Positions 22,971 through 34,326 are shown, numbered from the stretch's first letter. The stretch is 64,000 nt of DNA from Acheta domesticus (GCA_031308135.1 JAHLJT010000631.1:261782925-261846924), one strand, 5' to 3'. Numbers and translations: made by a program. Notes: generated from the sequence alone by a model not told the origin.

Positions 22971-23455
22971 AAAAAAAATATTCAGAATGTTTAATCACGT
23001 GATGTAAAACGTTTGTAATTAAAGATAGCATAAACTTCCTGATATAGTTCATTGTAAATCTTGGCAAATATAAATCATTTCAATTACGTTTTCAGAGAAG
23101 TGTTTAATTCTATGTTAGCAGAGAATCGGGATTGTTTTGTTTCAGATTTTGTAAACCTCTCTTATTTCTTTAGTTTTTGAAGCTTCATACTGAACAATGT
23201 GAGGAATATTTGTGAGGTTTGGATTTTCCATACAGTGCATACGCAGTACTTTCCTACGATAAATTTTCTACAGATCTTTTGCGGGGTATAATGACAGGGA
23301 TTCAGCTACTTATTTTTATTTTTGAAAGTAGTTGAGTTTCAGTATGTTAAACAATGCATTTGAAGCTTATGGTGATACATACACTATTGGGAAGTTGATA
23401 TATTGTATAATTACAATATTTTAACTTTTCAATACTTGACTATTATTATACAGTT

Positions 23456-23690
23456 CTAATTGTTGAAATAATCATAGGTTTTAATAATAAAAAATACCTG
23501 TGGACCAATGGACTTACAAAGATAAAATTTAAGTAAAAATTGATGACTAGCAGAGTGAAAATCTAATAATGTTACTTGCGCTACTTGAAGTTGCTTGTTA
23601 TGTGCGCTAAAATGAATTTTTATTGTATATGATACAGGTATTGTGTCTATTGTACTTAATAATACCACGTCATTAAGTAATGTTAAGTTT
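23456..23690 (-). pseudogene. LINE reverse transcriptase fragment (motif A region)
   Basis: Minus-strand IHFSAHNKQLQVAQVTLLDF continues HSASHQFLLKFYLCKSIGPQ and ends near YDYFNN. This follows the pattern S(A)...(K/R)Q......LLDFSKAFD...H..LL.KL...GI....YL.NR around catalytic motif A of non-LTR reverse transcriptases. Here the second half of LDFSKAFD is altered (LDFHSAS), removing the second motif residues. The first aspartate is retained. No YADD box is visible in the region downstream on the minus strand. Confidence 0.65.
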
Positions 23691-23849
23691 TAATTATCTC
23701 GTATTATGCATGTAGAGGAGAAACTGGGACTCCATGAGACGCAAAAATTGGAACATTCAGTAATGCCTTACATTGAAGACGATTTATTTCCTGTTATTTG
23801 TACGACTAGACATATGTATATTTTAACATTCTGCGGTTATAGTCACGAA

Positions 23850-24760
23850 ATAATTAATGATGGAGAGAAAATGTGAAAAAAAATTTCAATGAATGCCTAG
23901 AGCACCATGAATCAGTGTTTGGGGTACAATGGGCCACGAATATTCCAGAACAACTGTCCATTTACATCATTGAGGAGCCACTGTCATTTTTAAAAATAGG
24001 GAATTTGTCGAGCACAAACAGTGTGTGCTCACAGAAATGCACTTAATGAAAAATTTAAATAAGAGGTAAATAATTTCAGCGCGGACACTACAGCATGTTG
24101 TTAAAAGGGTATCCTTCTCAACACTTTCCACTTTCGAGACACAAATTGGCAACCTTTCTCAACAATTACCTTTCTCTTGTAATGCTGATATTTTTGTTTC
24201 ATCAAGTTTCATTTGCGTCATCAAGTTGGAGACGCACGGACGTTCAGATAGTCTCGGTTCTCGCCTGCCTGCACCTTTTTTTGATTGAATGCATTTCACG
24301 AGCAAGATTACACCCCTCTGGAGATCTTGGGTACTCATCTTTATTTCTTTTAAAAAATTCTTCTAACCAGTCTTCTCCAACAATTTCTTTTTCTAACCAA
24401 GAATCTGGATATTTAACATTTTTTGCAATAATTGTTTCATAGACAAGTTTGCGGCATTTTTATGACAAACCGTAAAATATTTGCAGCCAGCAATCACTTC
24501 CTCTTGGATATAAGTAAATACTACTTGCTTATGACTAATTTAATTTGAGCTCAACTTCTGCACAAGAAAGTGATTTTATTTTTTTACGTCTTAATGTGTT
24601 CCTCTCGATACCACATTCATCAGCTGCACTTATTATGCTTCTACCTTCTGCAACCATTTTAATTTCTCTCTTCATATGAGTTTTTTTTTGAATCCCTTCG
24701 GTAGTTTTTCTATTATATGTGCAAACCAAATCTGGTAAGCATGGGGAAAAGCATTGCAAC
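23850..24760 (-). pseudogene. Pogo/Tigger-like (CENP-B-related) DDE transposase, inactivated
   Basis: Ordered minus-strand blocks. YNRKTTEGIQKK to AADECGIERNTLRRK (24560-24720) is a pipsqueak-type helix-turn-helix. YPDSWLEKEIVGEDWLEEFF with KRNKDEYPRSPEGCNLA (24300-24420) is the CENP-B-type DNA-binding domain. LDETKIS near 24195 is the (N/L)DE(T)G block holding the first catalytic Asp. VEKDTLLTTCCSVRAE near 24080 matches the (S)ERGTLVTTCC strand. A weak GAP..W segment follows near 23960. Numerous stops and frameshifts separate the blocks, so it is a fossil. The later catalytic Asp block is not visible. It could have supplied transposase for MITEs like the one at 53.9 kb. Confidence 0.83.
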
Positions 24761-24764
24761 GTAT

Positions 24765-26095
24765 GACCTATGATGCCCCATCATCACCTGACCCATTTTG
24801 CCCCGTTAGTTCATTTTCAAAGTGGTTAGATATGACCTAAAAAATTAGTTACCGTAACTTACCGACAATGAAGGAAGCTGATAAAAACTTTAGGGAACTG
24901 CAATATTCAACTTCAGTTTCAGTATTAAAATGACGAAAAATAATATTAAAACAAATAAATATTGACAGTAATTTATTTTGAAAGGGAAATATCAGTTAAC
25001 ATTTCATGCTTCCTTTCATAATGAAGTCAGATCATTGCAATCTGGAAAGTAAGTATGGCCATAATGTAACATTTAATCATGATCAATTTAGCCAACCTAA
25101 TCACACTGGATATCAGCAAACATTCACTGACCCGTCGTAACCAATGTGCCATGGTCGTATGTCCCTGGTCTCCACTATAACTCATATAACGAGGAGCAAC
25201 AGTGTCCAGTTAATGTAATTTACAGGACATGTTGCTGTCTTCTGATAGTATCATACTAATACATCACTTTCTGCATTAAGTAATGGTTGTGGAGCTCGAC
25301 GTTTTATCTATGCTTTTTTTGTATCGGTGTAACGCAGCACTCTTACAAAATACAAGGATCTAATTTATTCTTATCATAATTCCATTATACCCCTTTCCTA
25401 TCCTCGTTCAATGAACTATTTCAGGTAAATCGCATTTTCTAAGTATAGAAACACAGTTTTCAAATAAATTAAAAACGCAATTATTCCCTTCTTTCAATCA
25501 TAAAGTGTGATGTACAAATGTCGATCAAAATTAAAATGTCTGTATATTATTGTTAGCTGTAAAACTAAAAATAATTTACAACGCGAAAAGGAATAGCCCT
25601 TAACATAAATCACAGTAGAATATAATATGAGAGTTTATTTTACTATCACACAGACTACAACATAGGGAAGCCTATATTTCAGAAATTACATATTTTAATA
25701 GTTTTTTATACAGGAGACAAAAAAATCTCAACTGCAAAACGTCAGAAATGAATTCTTGATACACAAAGAAAATTAATTACAAATTCAGACCAAAAGTGAT
25801 TATGTTTATAGGTTTTAAATTACAATGCGCATTAACGGAACTCATGTTAATGTTAGTACATGATTAAAATGGGCTAGTGATGGACTAAAATGAGAGACTG
25901 TTTAGAATGGTTAGTTGACAAATCGTGATGTGAATAAAATTGATGAAACTTGAGAACATCTAAGCACAACTGATTTCCCAGTCTGAAGGGGTAGCTGTAT
26001 TTGTTCTTTTGTTGTTTTTCTGTTGATTTCAGTCTACTCTAATACGATTTCGTAAGAAATTTGTTTTCTGTGATTTTGGTACTGTGACATTCACA
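24765..26095. other. AT-rich sequence, nothing recognised
   Basis: AT-rich DNA with no clear motif. Confidence 0.5.
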
Positions 26096-26099
26096 AACG

Positions 26100-26400
26100 A
26101 ATAACTCCACTGTACGCATTCCTTGCATGATATGGAAGATGAAAATGCTTTGGGAGCGCTGCGTTTGTATCATGGAGGATCCCAAATGCGTTTACCAGAC
26201 CGGAAGTCTTTTGAAGAATTCGATCACCGCCAGTGCGAACACTAGTTTATCACGCCTACCAAGCACTGGTCACATTTCAAGTCTTGAACGGCTCTTCATG
26301 TTGAACTTCTCTGCATGTTGTACACTTAAGACAGTACGTAATACACCAGAAATGATAGAACGTGTTCGTTACTCAATTCGAAGTCGAGGAGAAGCCTGAA
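26100..26400 (+). pseudogene. Helix-turn-helix transposon relic (DUF4817-like)
   Basis: One frame gives DMEDENALGALRLYHGGSQM then RLPDRKSFEEFDHRQCEH. Another gives TLKTVRNTPEMIERVRYSIR near the end. The arrangement resembles the N-terminal domain common in insect transposons: ...N...A.RLY...FP.R..P....F......L...G, followed by R.VRTPE.EE.VL. A frameshift and stops interrupt it and no downstream transposase domain is found. Judged on weak similarity recalled by eye. Confidence 0.5.
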
Positions 26401-26955
26401 CTAGGCAGGAGAGATCACTTTGAACATTTCTTGTGAAACGTTAACAGAGTGCTCGAAATAGTAAATCTGAGAACTGTAATTTTCCGGATCCTTGGTTCAT
26501 TGAACTGTTTTCTCTCTCTATGAAGAATGCATTTTTGAAGTTTCCCCATTGAGTTTTGTATTCCATAATTTTGGTTCTAAGCTGCTTACTGAAATAATGT
26601 CTGGATACATGATATAGAAACGGCGTACACAAGAAATATTTCAGAAATATTACATCTTCTTGAGAGCAGAGAATGAAACTACAATATTATTATAATTATT
26701 CAAAAATCAATCAGAATTAAAATTGTATATCTAAGTTATATAAAGTCATCCGAATATTTAGAAGTGTGTTGTGAAATAAGAAAAAAACTTGAAAATAAAA
26801 GTTCGAATTGAGAAGCAAATTGAATCAAATGCACTACGCAATACTTGTTTGCCAACATTTCATGCTTTCCCAGAAATGTTTCTGCAAAATGACGATGATG
26901 GAGAGACTGTGGGGAATGACTCATCCGCTGGCTGTGTCTGGAGAGGTGTCATTCC
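26401..26955. other. AT-rich sequence, nothing recognised
   Basis: AT-rich DNA leading into the GC island at 26.96 kb. Short ORFs have no motif. Confidence 0.45.
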
Positions 26956-26959
26956 AGTT

Positions 26960-27990
26960 GTTGCGCCGACGAAACGCGCAGACGCGTGTTCCTGCGCCGC
27001 TGGGCGAGTGGTGCGTCGAGTAGGAAGCGATTGCGCCTATCAGGCGGGGCCGGCGTTATCTGGATAGCGGCGGCCAGCGGCCCCCCGCTCGCGGAAGTGG
27101 CCGCACGAGGGCGCGAACTCTTCGGCCCCGGCCCCGCCCCCATGCCCCGCTGCGCCCCGCCCCACTGCGCCGCGCCCCACCTCCCCTGCGTCGGGCCCCG
27201 TCTGGCCTCCGTCCGGCCCCGTCCGGCCCCCGTCCGGCCCCCGTCCGGCCCCCGTCCGGCCCCCGTCCGGCCCCCGTCCGGCCCCCGTCCGGCCCCCGTC
27301 CGGCCCCCGTCCGGCCCCCGTCCGGCCCCCGTCCGGCCCCCGTCCGGCCCCCGTCCGGCCCCCGTCCGGCCCCCGTCCGGCCCCTGTCCGGCCCCTGTCC
27401 GGCCCCTGTCCGGCCCCGTCCTGCCCCGGCCCTCCCCACCCCGTCCCGTCCCATCCTGCCCCGTTCCACCCCGTTTCCTCCCTCCCTCCCCGCCCCGCCC
27501 CGCACCGTCTCTCCCGTCCTGCCCCGAGCCGCCACGCCCCGTACCGTTCTGTCCCCTTATGCCCCGCCCGTTCTGGGCCGCCCCGCCCCCCTCGTCCCGT
27601 CCACATCCGTTCCATTCCGTTCTGCTCTGCTCTACCCAGTCCTGCTTCTCCTCGCTCCTTCCACCCGCGAGGCTTCACACTTTCTCTCCGCTTCACCCTG
27701 CTGCTTTCTTCCCCTTCCCCACGTTCCACCCCTTCACCGTGATACTCCCCCTAGACGTCTTGCTTCCTTCGCCCAGCCCCACTTCGCTCCGCTGCACCTT
27801 GTCCCGCCCGCCCCGTTGCGCTTTCGCCGACCCGCTTCTTTCCCCCCTTCCCTCAACCCATTCCCTCTCCCTTGCCCCATCCCTTCCCCGACTCTTCCTT
27901 CCGACCCCTTCATTCCCTAGTCCCTTTTCCAGTACATTCCCAAATCTCTTCCCCACTTCCTTCCCCAGTCGCGCGGGGCGCTGTTCCCCT
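26960..27990. other. 1-kb GC-rich island, pyrimidine-biased
   Basis: Starts with non-repetitive CpG-rich sequence containing GTTATCTGGATAGCGG, then the 11-bp array. It ends in about 550 bp of C/T-rich top strand (CCCC, TTCCC and CGTCC runs). The long ORF (365 codons, + strand, 26986-28083) and its minus-strand partners exist because stops are rare in this composition. The peptide is nearly all P, R, S and A, with no domain. Confidence 0.6.
27205..27420. repeat. 11-bp tandem array (CCGTCCGGCCC)n, about 19 units
   Basis: Near-perfect CCCCCGTCCGG units in register, with CCCCTGTCCGG variants at the right end. Because 11 is not a multiple of 3, each strand's frames cycle, giving the RPAPVRPPSGP 11-residue peptide repeat. 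That is an array artefact. Confidence 0.95.
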
Positions 27991-28311
27991 CACAGCCGTT
28001 TCAGAATTATCACGCGACGATTTTCATTGAAATCAGAACATCTGCAATCGTGTTTGTTCATCGTGATAGGCCATTCCAAGTAATACAACCTAAACATGAA
28101 GATAAAGAGGAGGGGGGACATTATACTCACGACTTGTCTTATATACATTTCTTCTCTAATATTAAAAAAAACATAAATGTAGTTTAAATTTCCGAAATAT
28201 TCTCTCTTCCCGCATGAACCCAAAATATGTTGATGACAATAATACACATCCATCTCGATCTTAGTTTTGGGGACAACAAACCTTGAGAGAGGTCCTAGAG
28301 GAGAAGGAAGT

Positions 28312-28898
28312 CATTGATTGATTAATTGATTCTTTAATTAATTTTTTGGGGCGCGTCAACTGCTAGTGCCATTAGACCCGTAAGTGTAGTGTAACTTTTA
28401 TAACGCGCATTAGCGGTGATCTTCTCCCGCTGCATGGTAAAATCCGGCGCCTACCTACACGTCAAAGCGGAGTTTTCCTTAACCGTGAATCTCTCATCAG
28501 CGCAGCACCGCCGCAACCGGGACAAGCTCTGGGCTCCCGACTGATTTCCCGGCGTATGTAGAAGTGTAGTGCAGTAGTCCATGAAAGCATATGTAAGTAA
28601 GGGGTGAGGCTAAGACCAGAAAGAGAAAGGAAAGATCGTCGGTCGGTAGCCCATTATTAGGGTACTGCTTTGGCATTCGCCTATTGTTCATCGGCGAAAC
28701 TACGCAAAACTAACGATCAGTGCAGCCGCAGTGGGATAGAATTCTCCTGCAGTCAGAGACTGAATTCGTCCTATCTGACAAGCTAAAATTCGAACTAGCG
28801 TCGAAAATTCTGCCCCCACCGTCGGAACTCGAACCCTAGCACCTCCCAGTCAGAGGCCCTGCAGTTGCATCAGTCGACGCCCTGAGCCCCTAAGCGGG
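28312..28898 (-). mobile_element. SINE family A, copy 4 (full-length-like, minus strand)
   Basis: Read on the minus strand it has the head with B box GGGTTCGAGTTCC (28825 region) and an A-box-like GGGGCTCAGGGCGTC near 28890. The body has GCAGGAGAATTCTATCCC, GCGAATGCCAAAGCAGTACC, GATCTTTCCTTTCTCTTTC and GGGAGCCCAGAGCTTGTCCC, and the tail is CTTACGGGTCTAATGGC then GACGCGCCCC. It ends in an AATTAATC/AATC-rich tail (TTAATCAATCAATG on the minus strand). Its 5' head faces the CpG island that starts about 80 bp away. Confidence 0.85.
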
Positions 28899-28979
28899 CA
28901 GGAGGAAGTCGTAATGGAGCCAAACGGAGAGGAAGGTGCAGCATAAGGCATGCTACATTTCAGCGCGGTTGAGGTGTTT

Positions 28980-29330
28980 ACAAACTGGGTGTTATCGGCG
29001 GCGTGTGCGGTTCGGCGCCGCGCGGCGCGGCGCGGAGCAGCGTGGCGTGGCGTGGCGTGGCGTGGCGGGTTGCAGCGCGGTCGCCTGGCGCCGGCCACTC
29101 CACTGCACCTGCCGGAGGATGCGAAAACGCTGTCGCCGCTTATCTGGCGCCCGCCTTCATCTGGCGCTCTCCACGCGGAAGTGACGACACGCGCCGGCTA
29201 ATTACCCGCGCGCCCTGGGGAACCCCCGCCCCTCCCCCTTCTCACTCACCCCCACTCCCCGCGTCCGTTCCACACCCCACCTCCCTACGTTCCACTCCCT
29301 TCGTCGCCGCCGCCGCCGCCGTCGCGCTCG
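28980..29330. other. CpG island with GATA/homeodomain-type motifs
   Basis: Dense CpG sequence with a short GTGGC repeat (GCGTGGCGTGGCGTGGCGTG at 29039), GCTTATCTGGCGCCC, CTTCATCTGGCGCTC and CGGCTAATTACCCGCGCGC. A CCG run lies at 29301-29321. Such AT cores inside CpG-dense DNA recur in several islands here. No coding exon recognised. Confidence 0.5.
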
Positions 29331-29331
29331 C

Positions 29332-30019
29332 GGGCTTAAGTGCAACGCGTCCCCTCGCACCTTGCGATTTGCGCCTTCAGCTGAGCCTTCCCCCACCCCC
29401 GCCCACGCCCACGCTAATGGAGCCGGCGCTACAGGCCTCGACCAGTTTCGCGGTTGGGGATTCAAACCAACCACCGAGCTTCGCCGTTTATACACGAGGC
29501 CGCAGAGGCTGTCACTATCTCTGGTGGTGGGGCAGACGACCACCCGGACCCTGAGTTACACGGCGGAACCTTACGCCGTTAGCTTCAAGGTGCAGGTACT
29601 AAGAAGGCGATGCTCAGCCCGTGTTGCCGGGTCTTGCCCGGTAACCCACCATTTGGACCCCTGGCGGAGATATTTGGGCAGGACTGGGCGAAGGACGGTT
29701 TGCGAAATCCCGAATATAAAAGTCCAGACAGGGACAAAGAATCGCCTGTGAGGTCTAGGTTCCGGCGGTACTCACGTCGATAGTTTCAAGGTGGAGGAAG
29801 TGAGGAGACGGGAAAGGGGCTGCGGTCGCTTAAGGGCTTAAGTGCAACGCGCTTCCTCTCGTCTTCCGAAGTCTTCGCGCGATTTGCACCTTCAGCTGCG
29901 CCACCACCCCCACCCCCACCCCCGCCCCCGCCCACGCTAATGGAGGCGGCGCAGCATGCCGCGACCTGTTTCGCGGTTGGGGATTCAAACCAACAACCGA
30001 GCTTCGTCATTTATACACG
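29332..30019. repeat. Two-copy repeat, about 502 bp apart
   Basis: 29332-29496 and 29834-30019 align throughout. Both start GGGCTTAAGTGCAACGCG, contain GCGATTTGC(G/A)CCTTCAGCTG, a CCCACCCCCGCCC run, CGCCCACGCTAATGGAG and TTTCGCGGTTGGGGATTCAA, and end TTTATACACG. The intervening block has a shorter echo: TAGCTTCAAGGTGCAGG at 29580 and TAGTTTCAAGGTGGAGG at 29784. The right copy has an expanded CCCCCA run. The block GGGGATTCAAACC is loosely B-box-like. Confidence 0.88.
29712..29725 (+). promoter_or_regulatory. TATA-like box in the duplicated block
   Basis: CGAATATAAAAGTCC lies between the two repeat copies, in a GC-balanced context. No downstream ORF supports a promoter. Listed as a weak candidate only. 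Confidence 0.2.
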
Positions 30020-30475
30020 CCACGCACAACAACGTTGCTCTTCATTTTTTCAGGTCTTTGTGATTAATTGAAACATTAACACTCGGAAAAGAGACATCTG
30101 AATTAAAAGGAAAAGAAAACAATATTACTCACAGCACAAGGGTTTCTTTAATGTCATTGATTAAAAGAATATCGAGGAAAGTGGCCCGAACACAAACGCT
30201 AATCAAACACAAATGTACGAGAATGTTAACACTCAGAGAGTGTGAAATTAGAGACACTTGAATTTTAAAGACATCTTGAATTTCAGATGAGGAGGAGTGT
30301 GAACTTCTTAAACCGGCTGTACTAGGTGGATTGATACGTATTACGATATTGAAGTAAGTCCATTTGAAACTATTTAATTGTACATTTTCTGGCAACATAT
30401 TGCGTCGTCCTCTTTCTCTCATCGGTCTGATGTTACTCGAACACCTAACGGCTTTCGACTGATTTGATTATTTCG
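30020..30475. other. Spacer, nothing recognised
   Basis: Mixed AT-rich DNA with two loosely similar segments (TTAACACTC...AGAGACA...TGAATT) at about 30078 and 30225. No motif recognised. Confidence 0.4.
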
Positions 30476-30479
30476 AGTG

Positions 30480-30890
30480 TGCGGGCGCATCAACTGATGT
30501 AGTCAATTGTCCCGTAAGTGCACTGCAGGTCATCACGGGAAGTGCCGGTGTTCTTGCACCGCCGGGTGCCAACATTCGGCGCCGAACCACATGTCGCCTT
30601 GCGAGGTTTACCTCAACAACGTATCTTCCAGCAGCGGGTCACCGCCCCAGACGGACAAGTTCGAAGCTCCCGACAGAACTCCCACCATCTGTGGTAATGA
30701 AGTGAATATAAGTTTGTGTAAGTAAGGGGTGAGCATTGGGCGAGAAAGGGGAAGGAAAGACAGCGCGCGATCCGTGACCCATTTGTTAGAGTTCTACTCC
30801 GGAATCCACCTTGTATTCATCGCAGAAACTAAGGAAAACCACCGACCAGGGCAGCCGGCCCCTGGGTTTCTCCTACCCGACTATCGAGAG
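30480..30890 (-). mobile_element. SINE family A, copy 5 (minus strand, head lost)
   Basis: Minus-strand order: CCGGCTGCCCTGGTCGG, GGAGTAGAACTCTAACAAAT, GCGCGCTGTCTTTCCTTCC, GGGAGCTTCGAACTTGTCCG, then the degraded tail CTTACGGGACAATTG with GATGCGCCCGC. The tRNA-like head and B box are not recognisable. Confidence 0.75.
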
Positions 30891-30919
30891 GCCAATATCA
30901 ACTGTACGCCGTAGGGGCT

Positions 30920-33395
30920 TCCTGACAACAGGCAGTTGTTGACTACAATAAAGAGCGCTTCATCCCTTTGGTTTCTCTCGTCTACTTTAATAGCTTGACT
31001 ACAAATAAAGTAATTGCGAAGAAAATATAATGATCTCAGAAAATATAATGATTTATAATAATATAAATTTATTATTAAATTATTTTAAATTATTATTAAA
31101 TTTATTATTAAATTTTATATTATTAAAATATAATAATATAAAAGAAAATATAATGATGACTGGAATGGATTTGAAAGGTCGAATAAATATGCCCCTAATA
31201 CAAAATAATCGATATAATAATGATCAATACAAACGTGGGGAAATCACACACTGAATACAGCAGAAACAGGCACACTTGTCTGAAAAGAAATATGAACACA
31301 CTGAATAACTGCAAAAGAAATAGAAAATTTTATTCACATTCTTCGAATTCCTTGAAAAATTCTCAGTTAATTTGTGACAAAAAAATTCTAATATGATCCT
31401 GTGTATCAAGTACTCTGATTTGACATAAAAATTGTGAATTCTCATACACAAAAAATTATTACAATAAAAACGGCTCAGTAGTGACTACATAGTTATATAA
31501 ATATATATTGTCTTTACCCTAAATTCGTACCGCCTCTTAAATGCAAAATGTTCAAATTATTAACTATACAATGACAAATGTCAGCATTTGATCATAAAGT
31601 AGAGCTACTTCGCCGTTTTGCATCGTCACGACTAACTTCTGCTACCGTCGCTTGACGATCTACACTTGCATAAGTACAGGTTAACAGCTTTTCTCTTCTT
31701 CTTACAAACCTTCTAAAATTCTTTTTATTTTTTACTGATACGTTATAGCTTGTTATTATCTTCGAAACGGAGCTCGTTACACGCTGCATAACTTGCCAGG
31801 TTTGAAAGAATCGTGGTTGAGAGGGAAATATGAAAACAATTGAATGATGCTACCTACATGTTCTCATATGGAGGGAATTGTGAAAAGGAATTATGGTGTA
31901 ATATGAAAAGACAAACGGAGGCAAATTACCATCTAGATAATGAGTAAATACGAAAATCTGATTCAATAAAATGAGGTAAAAAATAAAATTATGTTGGTAT
32001 ATGGGCGTTAACTGGTTCTACCGACTTCGGGCGACAAAAAAAGCCATCAGGCAGTTTGTCTTCGCTCGATCATTGGAACCCTTACAACGCCTTTGGTACA
32101 TAAATTACTATTATGATAGTGACCTTGAGAAAACCTGAGTGACGTAACAATATTCTACTATTTAGAATCTGTTGATCGCTGATACAATAGTCACTTATTG
32201 TAATCAACGACGAGAAGATAAATTAAGAATGTTGAACGATTTATCTTTCTTTACAAGACAAGACAAGTTGTCTCTCTTTATAAGGATTTAAGGCGGCATT
32301 TGGTGCATGCGGCACGCGTGGTCCATTGGTGATGTACCACGTTGCTCCTGCGACCAGACCTCTTCCGCGGATCTTGCGTTTGTTTCAACTCCGGGTGGAG
32401 AGCAATTCAGTGACTGAAACTTGGAGGTCGTGAAGAATTCTTGCATCTCGCGATCCACCGCTTGGCACGTCTGTCCGCTCGAGTTTCAACCAAAAGAATG
32501 CCCAATATTCACTGGGTTCCGTCCGAGGGCCAATCGATCTACATCGCGTTGTACGTTATCGACTTACAGAAAACGGAATGGTTCGTACTCACGGCGAACA
32601 GTTATTCCATGGTTCCAGTTATTACGTCATTTAGTTAATAACACCAATATACTGAGAAGGTAATTTCATCTTGATTTTCGATGAACGATTACAATACTAG
32701 AGGAAGTTCTCTGAACTTTTAACCCAGTGAACACGTTGTATATTTTATACACCTACAAAATTAAACTAATTGCCGAAAAAGGTTATTTTTTGTAAATGTA
32801 GTTTTTTTACAGGAGAAATATGTGTTATTTTCTTTCCTACATTTTCCGTATATTTGTGCAAATAAAATACAAATAATAACCAAAAGTACACTTATGGGAA
32901 AACAGGTTGGAGTTGGAGGAGGCGCAAGAAAATAGACATGTACAATTTATTTTAAGGGACAAATCAACAGAGGTGACAATATGATTCACGCGTCATTATA
33001 AACAGACAATAATAGGGGAGAATGAGAACAGAAAAATAAACAGAATCGATTTTTTCGCTCTAAAATCGGTTGGCTTCAAAAATAAAAAGAATCTATGTCT
33101 GTTAAGAAGTATAGAAATCCTTAACAAATATAATTGCACACTGCATTTATCGACAATTAACCCATACTACTCCAAATTATGTAATACAAAATATACCCTC
33201 AGAATAATTCACAATGCCAATCTTTATTCTTTTTAAACTACGTACGTCATAATTTATTCTTCCCCTTTCATGATGGAAACGAAATGAAATTAAAAAAGTA
33301 CATTTCTTGCTCAAATTACGACGATTACGATTTCAAAACGTACATTTTGTGGTAGAGAAGGCGTAAGGACGTTTTTATTTTGTAAGATCGCGTGC
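30920..33395. other. AT-rich sequence, with an ATT-rich low-complexity patch
   Basis: Nearly all AT-rich. 31030-31160 is an ATTATTAAATT-type low-complexity patch. 32330-32640 is less AT-rich and holds an 80-codon ORF without motif. Nothing else recognised. Confidence 0.5.
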
Positions 33396-33399
33396 ATGT

Positions 33400-33650
33400 G
33401 AGGAGGAAACGTTGTTGGAGAAACAAAGCCAGGCGACTTAGCCGAGGGCCATTTTTCACGGTCGTACGTCGCGTGGCGTCCCGTCGGCGGATCCGGCGAG
33501 GGCGCTGTCGCCGCGCGCCCCGATATTGGCCTCCCTTCCTCCCCCGCCCTCCCCTCCTCCCCCGCCCTCCCCTACTTCCCCCCTCCCCCTCCCCTCTCCA
33601 CCACACGCCCGCGCCCCGCACAGCGCTGGCTCCACCGAGGGCCTCCCAAC
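33400..33650. other. GC-rich island with pyrimidine tract
   Basis: CpG-rich left part (CGTCGGCGGATCCGGCGAGG) and C/T-rich right part made of CCCTCCCC(T/G)CC units, 33531-33605. ORFs on both strands are compositional. Confidence 0.5.
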
Positions 33651-33787
33651 TGACTGGAATCATGCTGCACACTTACAATAAGTGTTTAGTTTGCGCATTA
33701 CGGAATTTAATACAATTACTGGTTTTAATCTCAACAACTTTGCGACTTTATAGCAATGTATCCCTCGCTTACTGGCGGAAATAAACA

Positions 33788-34325
33788 TCTCTATACATAA
33801 AAGTGGATGTTGGAATATTTATATACAAGAGATAAACTCCGACACCGTGAGACCAATCTCCATGAAAGTTGGCAGTTCTACACGTTGTTTCACCGAAAAG
33901 GTTTATGTCCTGTTAAATCTGTTGTACGTCCACTACATGGCGCTGTAGAACAAAACTAAATATTTATGCCAAATGCAACCCGCAACACATTCGGTAGGAT
34001 TTTGAATCTACATAGTTAAGTAATCCCAAACAAATGCGTTATATGGTCTTAAAAACTAAAATTTTGAGACCTTTCTCGCACCGTAATCTACAGAATGAAC
34101 TCTTCCTGAACATTCTATTACGTTTTTGCTGGTCCGGCGCTTCCCGATATTGCCTTACCTGCTCAGAGAAGCGCAGAATCTGCAATGAAATGCGAATGAG
34201 AAGGGCAGACGGCGCCAGAGGCAGGCAGATAGGGACAGGGTGAGGAAGGGAGGGAGAGACACTGAGAGGGTAATGGGAGGGGAAAGATGGAGATGAAGGG
34301 CAGAACGTCCGCCGGGTTTTCCTAG
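33788..34325 (+). mobile_element. Non-autonomous Helitron-like element
   Basis: Begins TCTCTATACATAAAAGTGG after an A and ends in GGGTTTTCCTAG before a T: 5'-TC, 3'-CTAG, inserted between A and T, as Helitrons do. The body has the familiar Helitron-like segments AAACTCCGACACCGTGAG, CCATGAAAGTTGGCAG, CATGGCGCTGTAG, AAATGCAACCCGCAACACAT and GGTCTTAAAAACTAAAA. At 538 bp it has no Rep/helicase coding capacity. The 3' subterminal hairpin is weak (CCGCCGGG). An internal piece recurs at 53465-53600. Confidence 0.8.
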
Positions 34326-34326
34326 T

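Noticed and set aside
26986..28083. 365-codon Pro/Arg/Ser-rich ORF
   Set aside because: Runs through a GC-rich island and 11-bp array where stops are rare; minus-strand frames are equally open. No domain.
29332..30019. LTR retrotransposon with two short LTRs
   Set aside because: No TG...CA ends, primer binding site, polypurine tract or gag/pol relic between the repeats.
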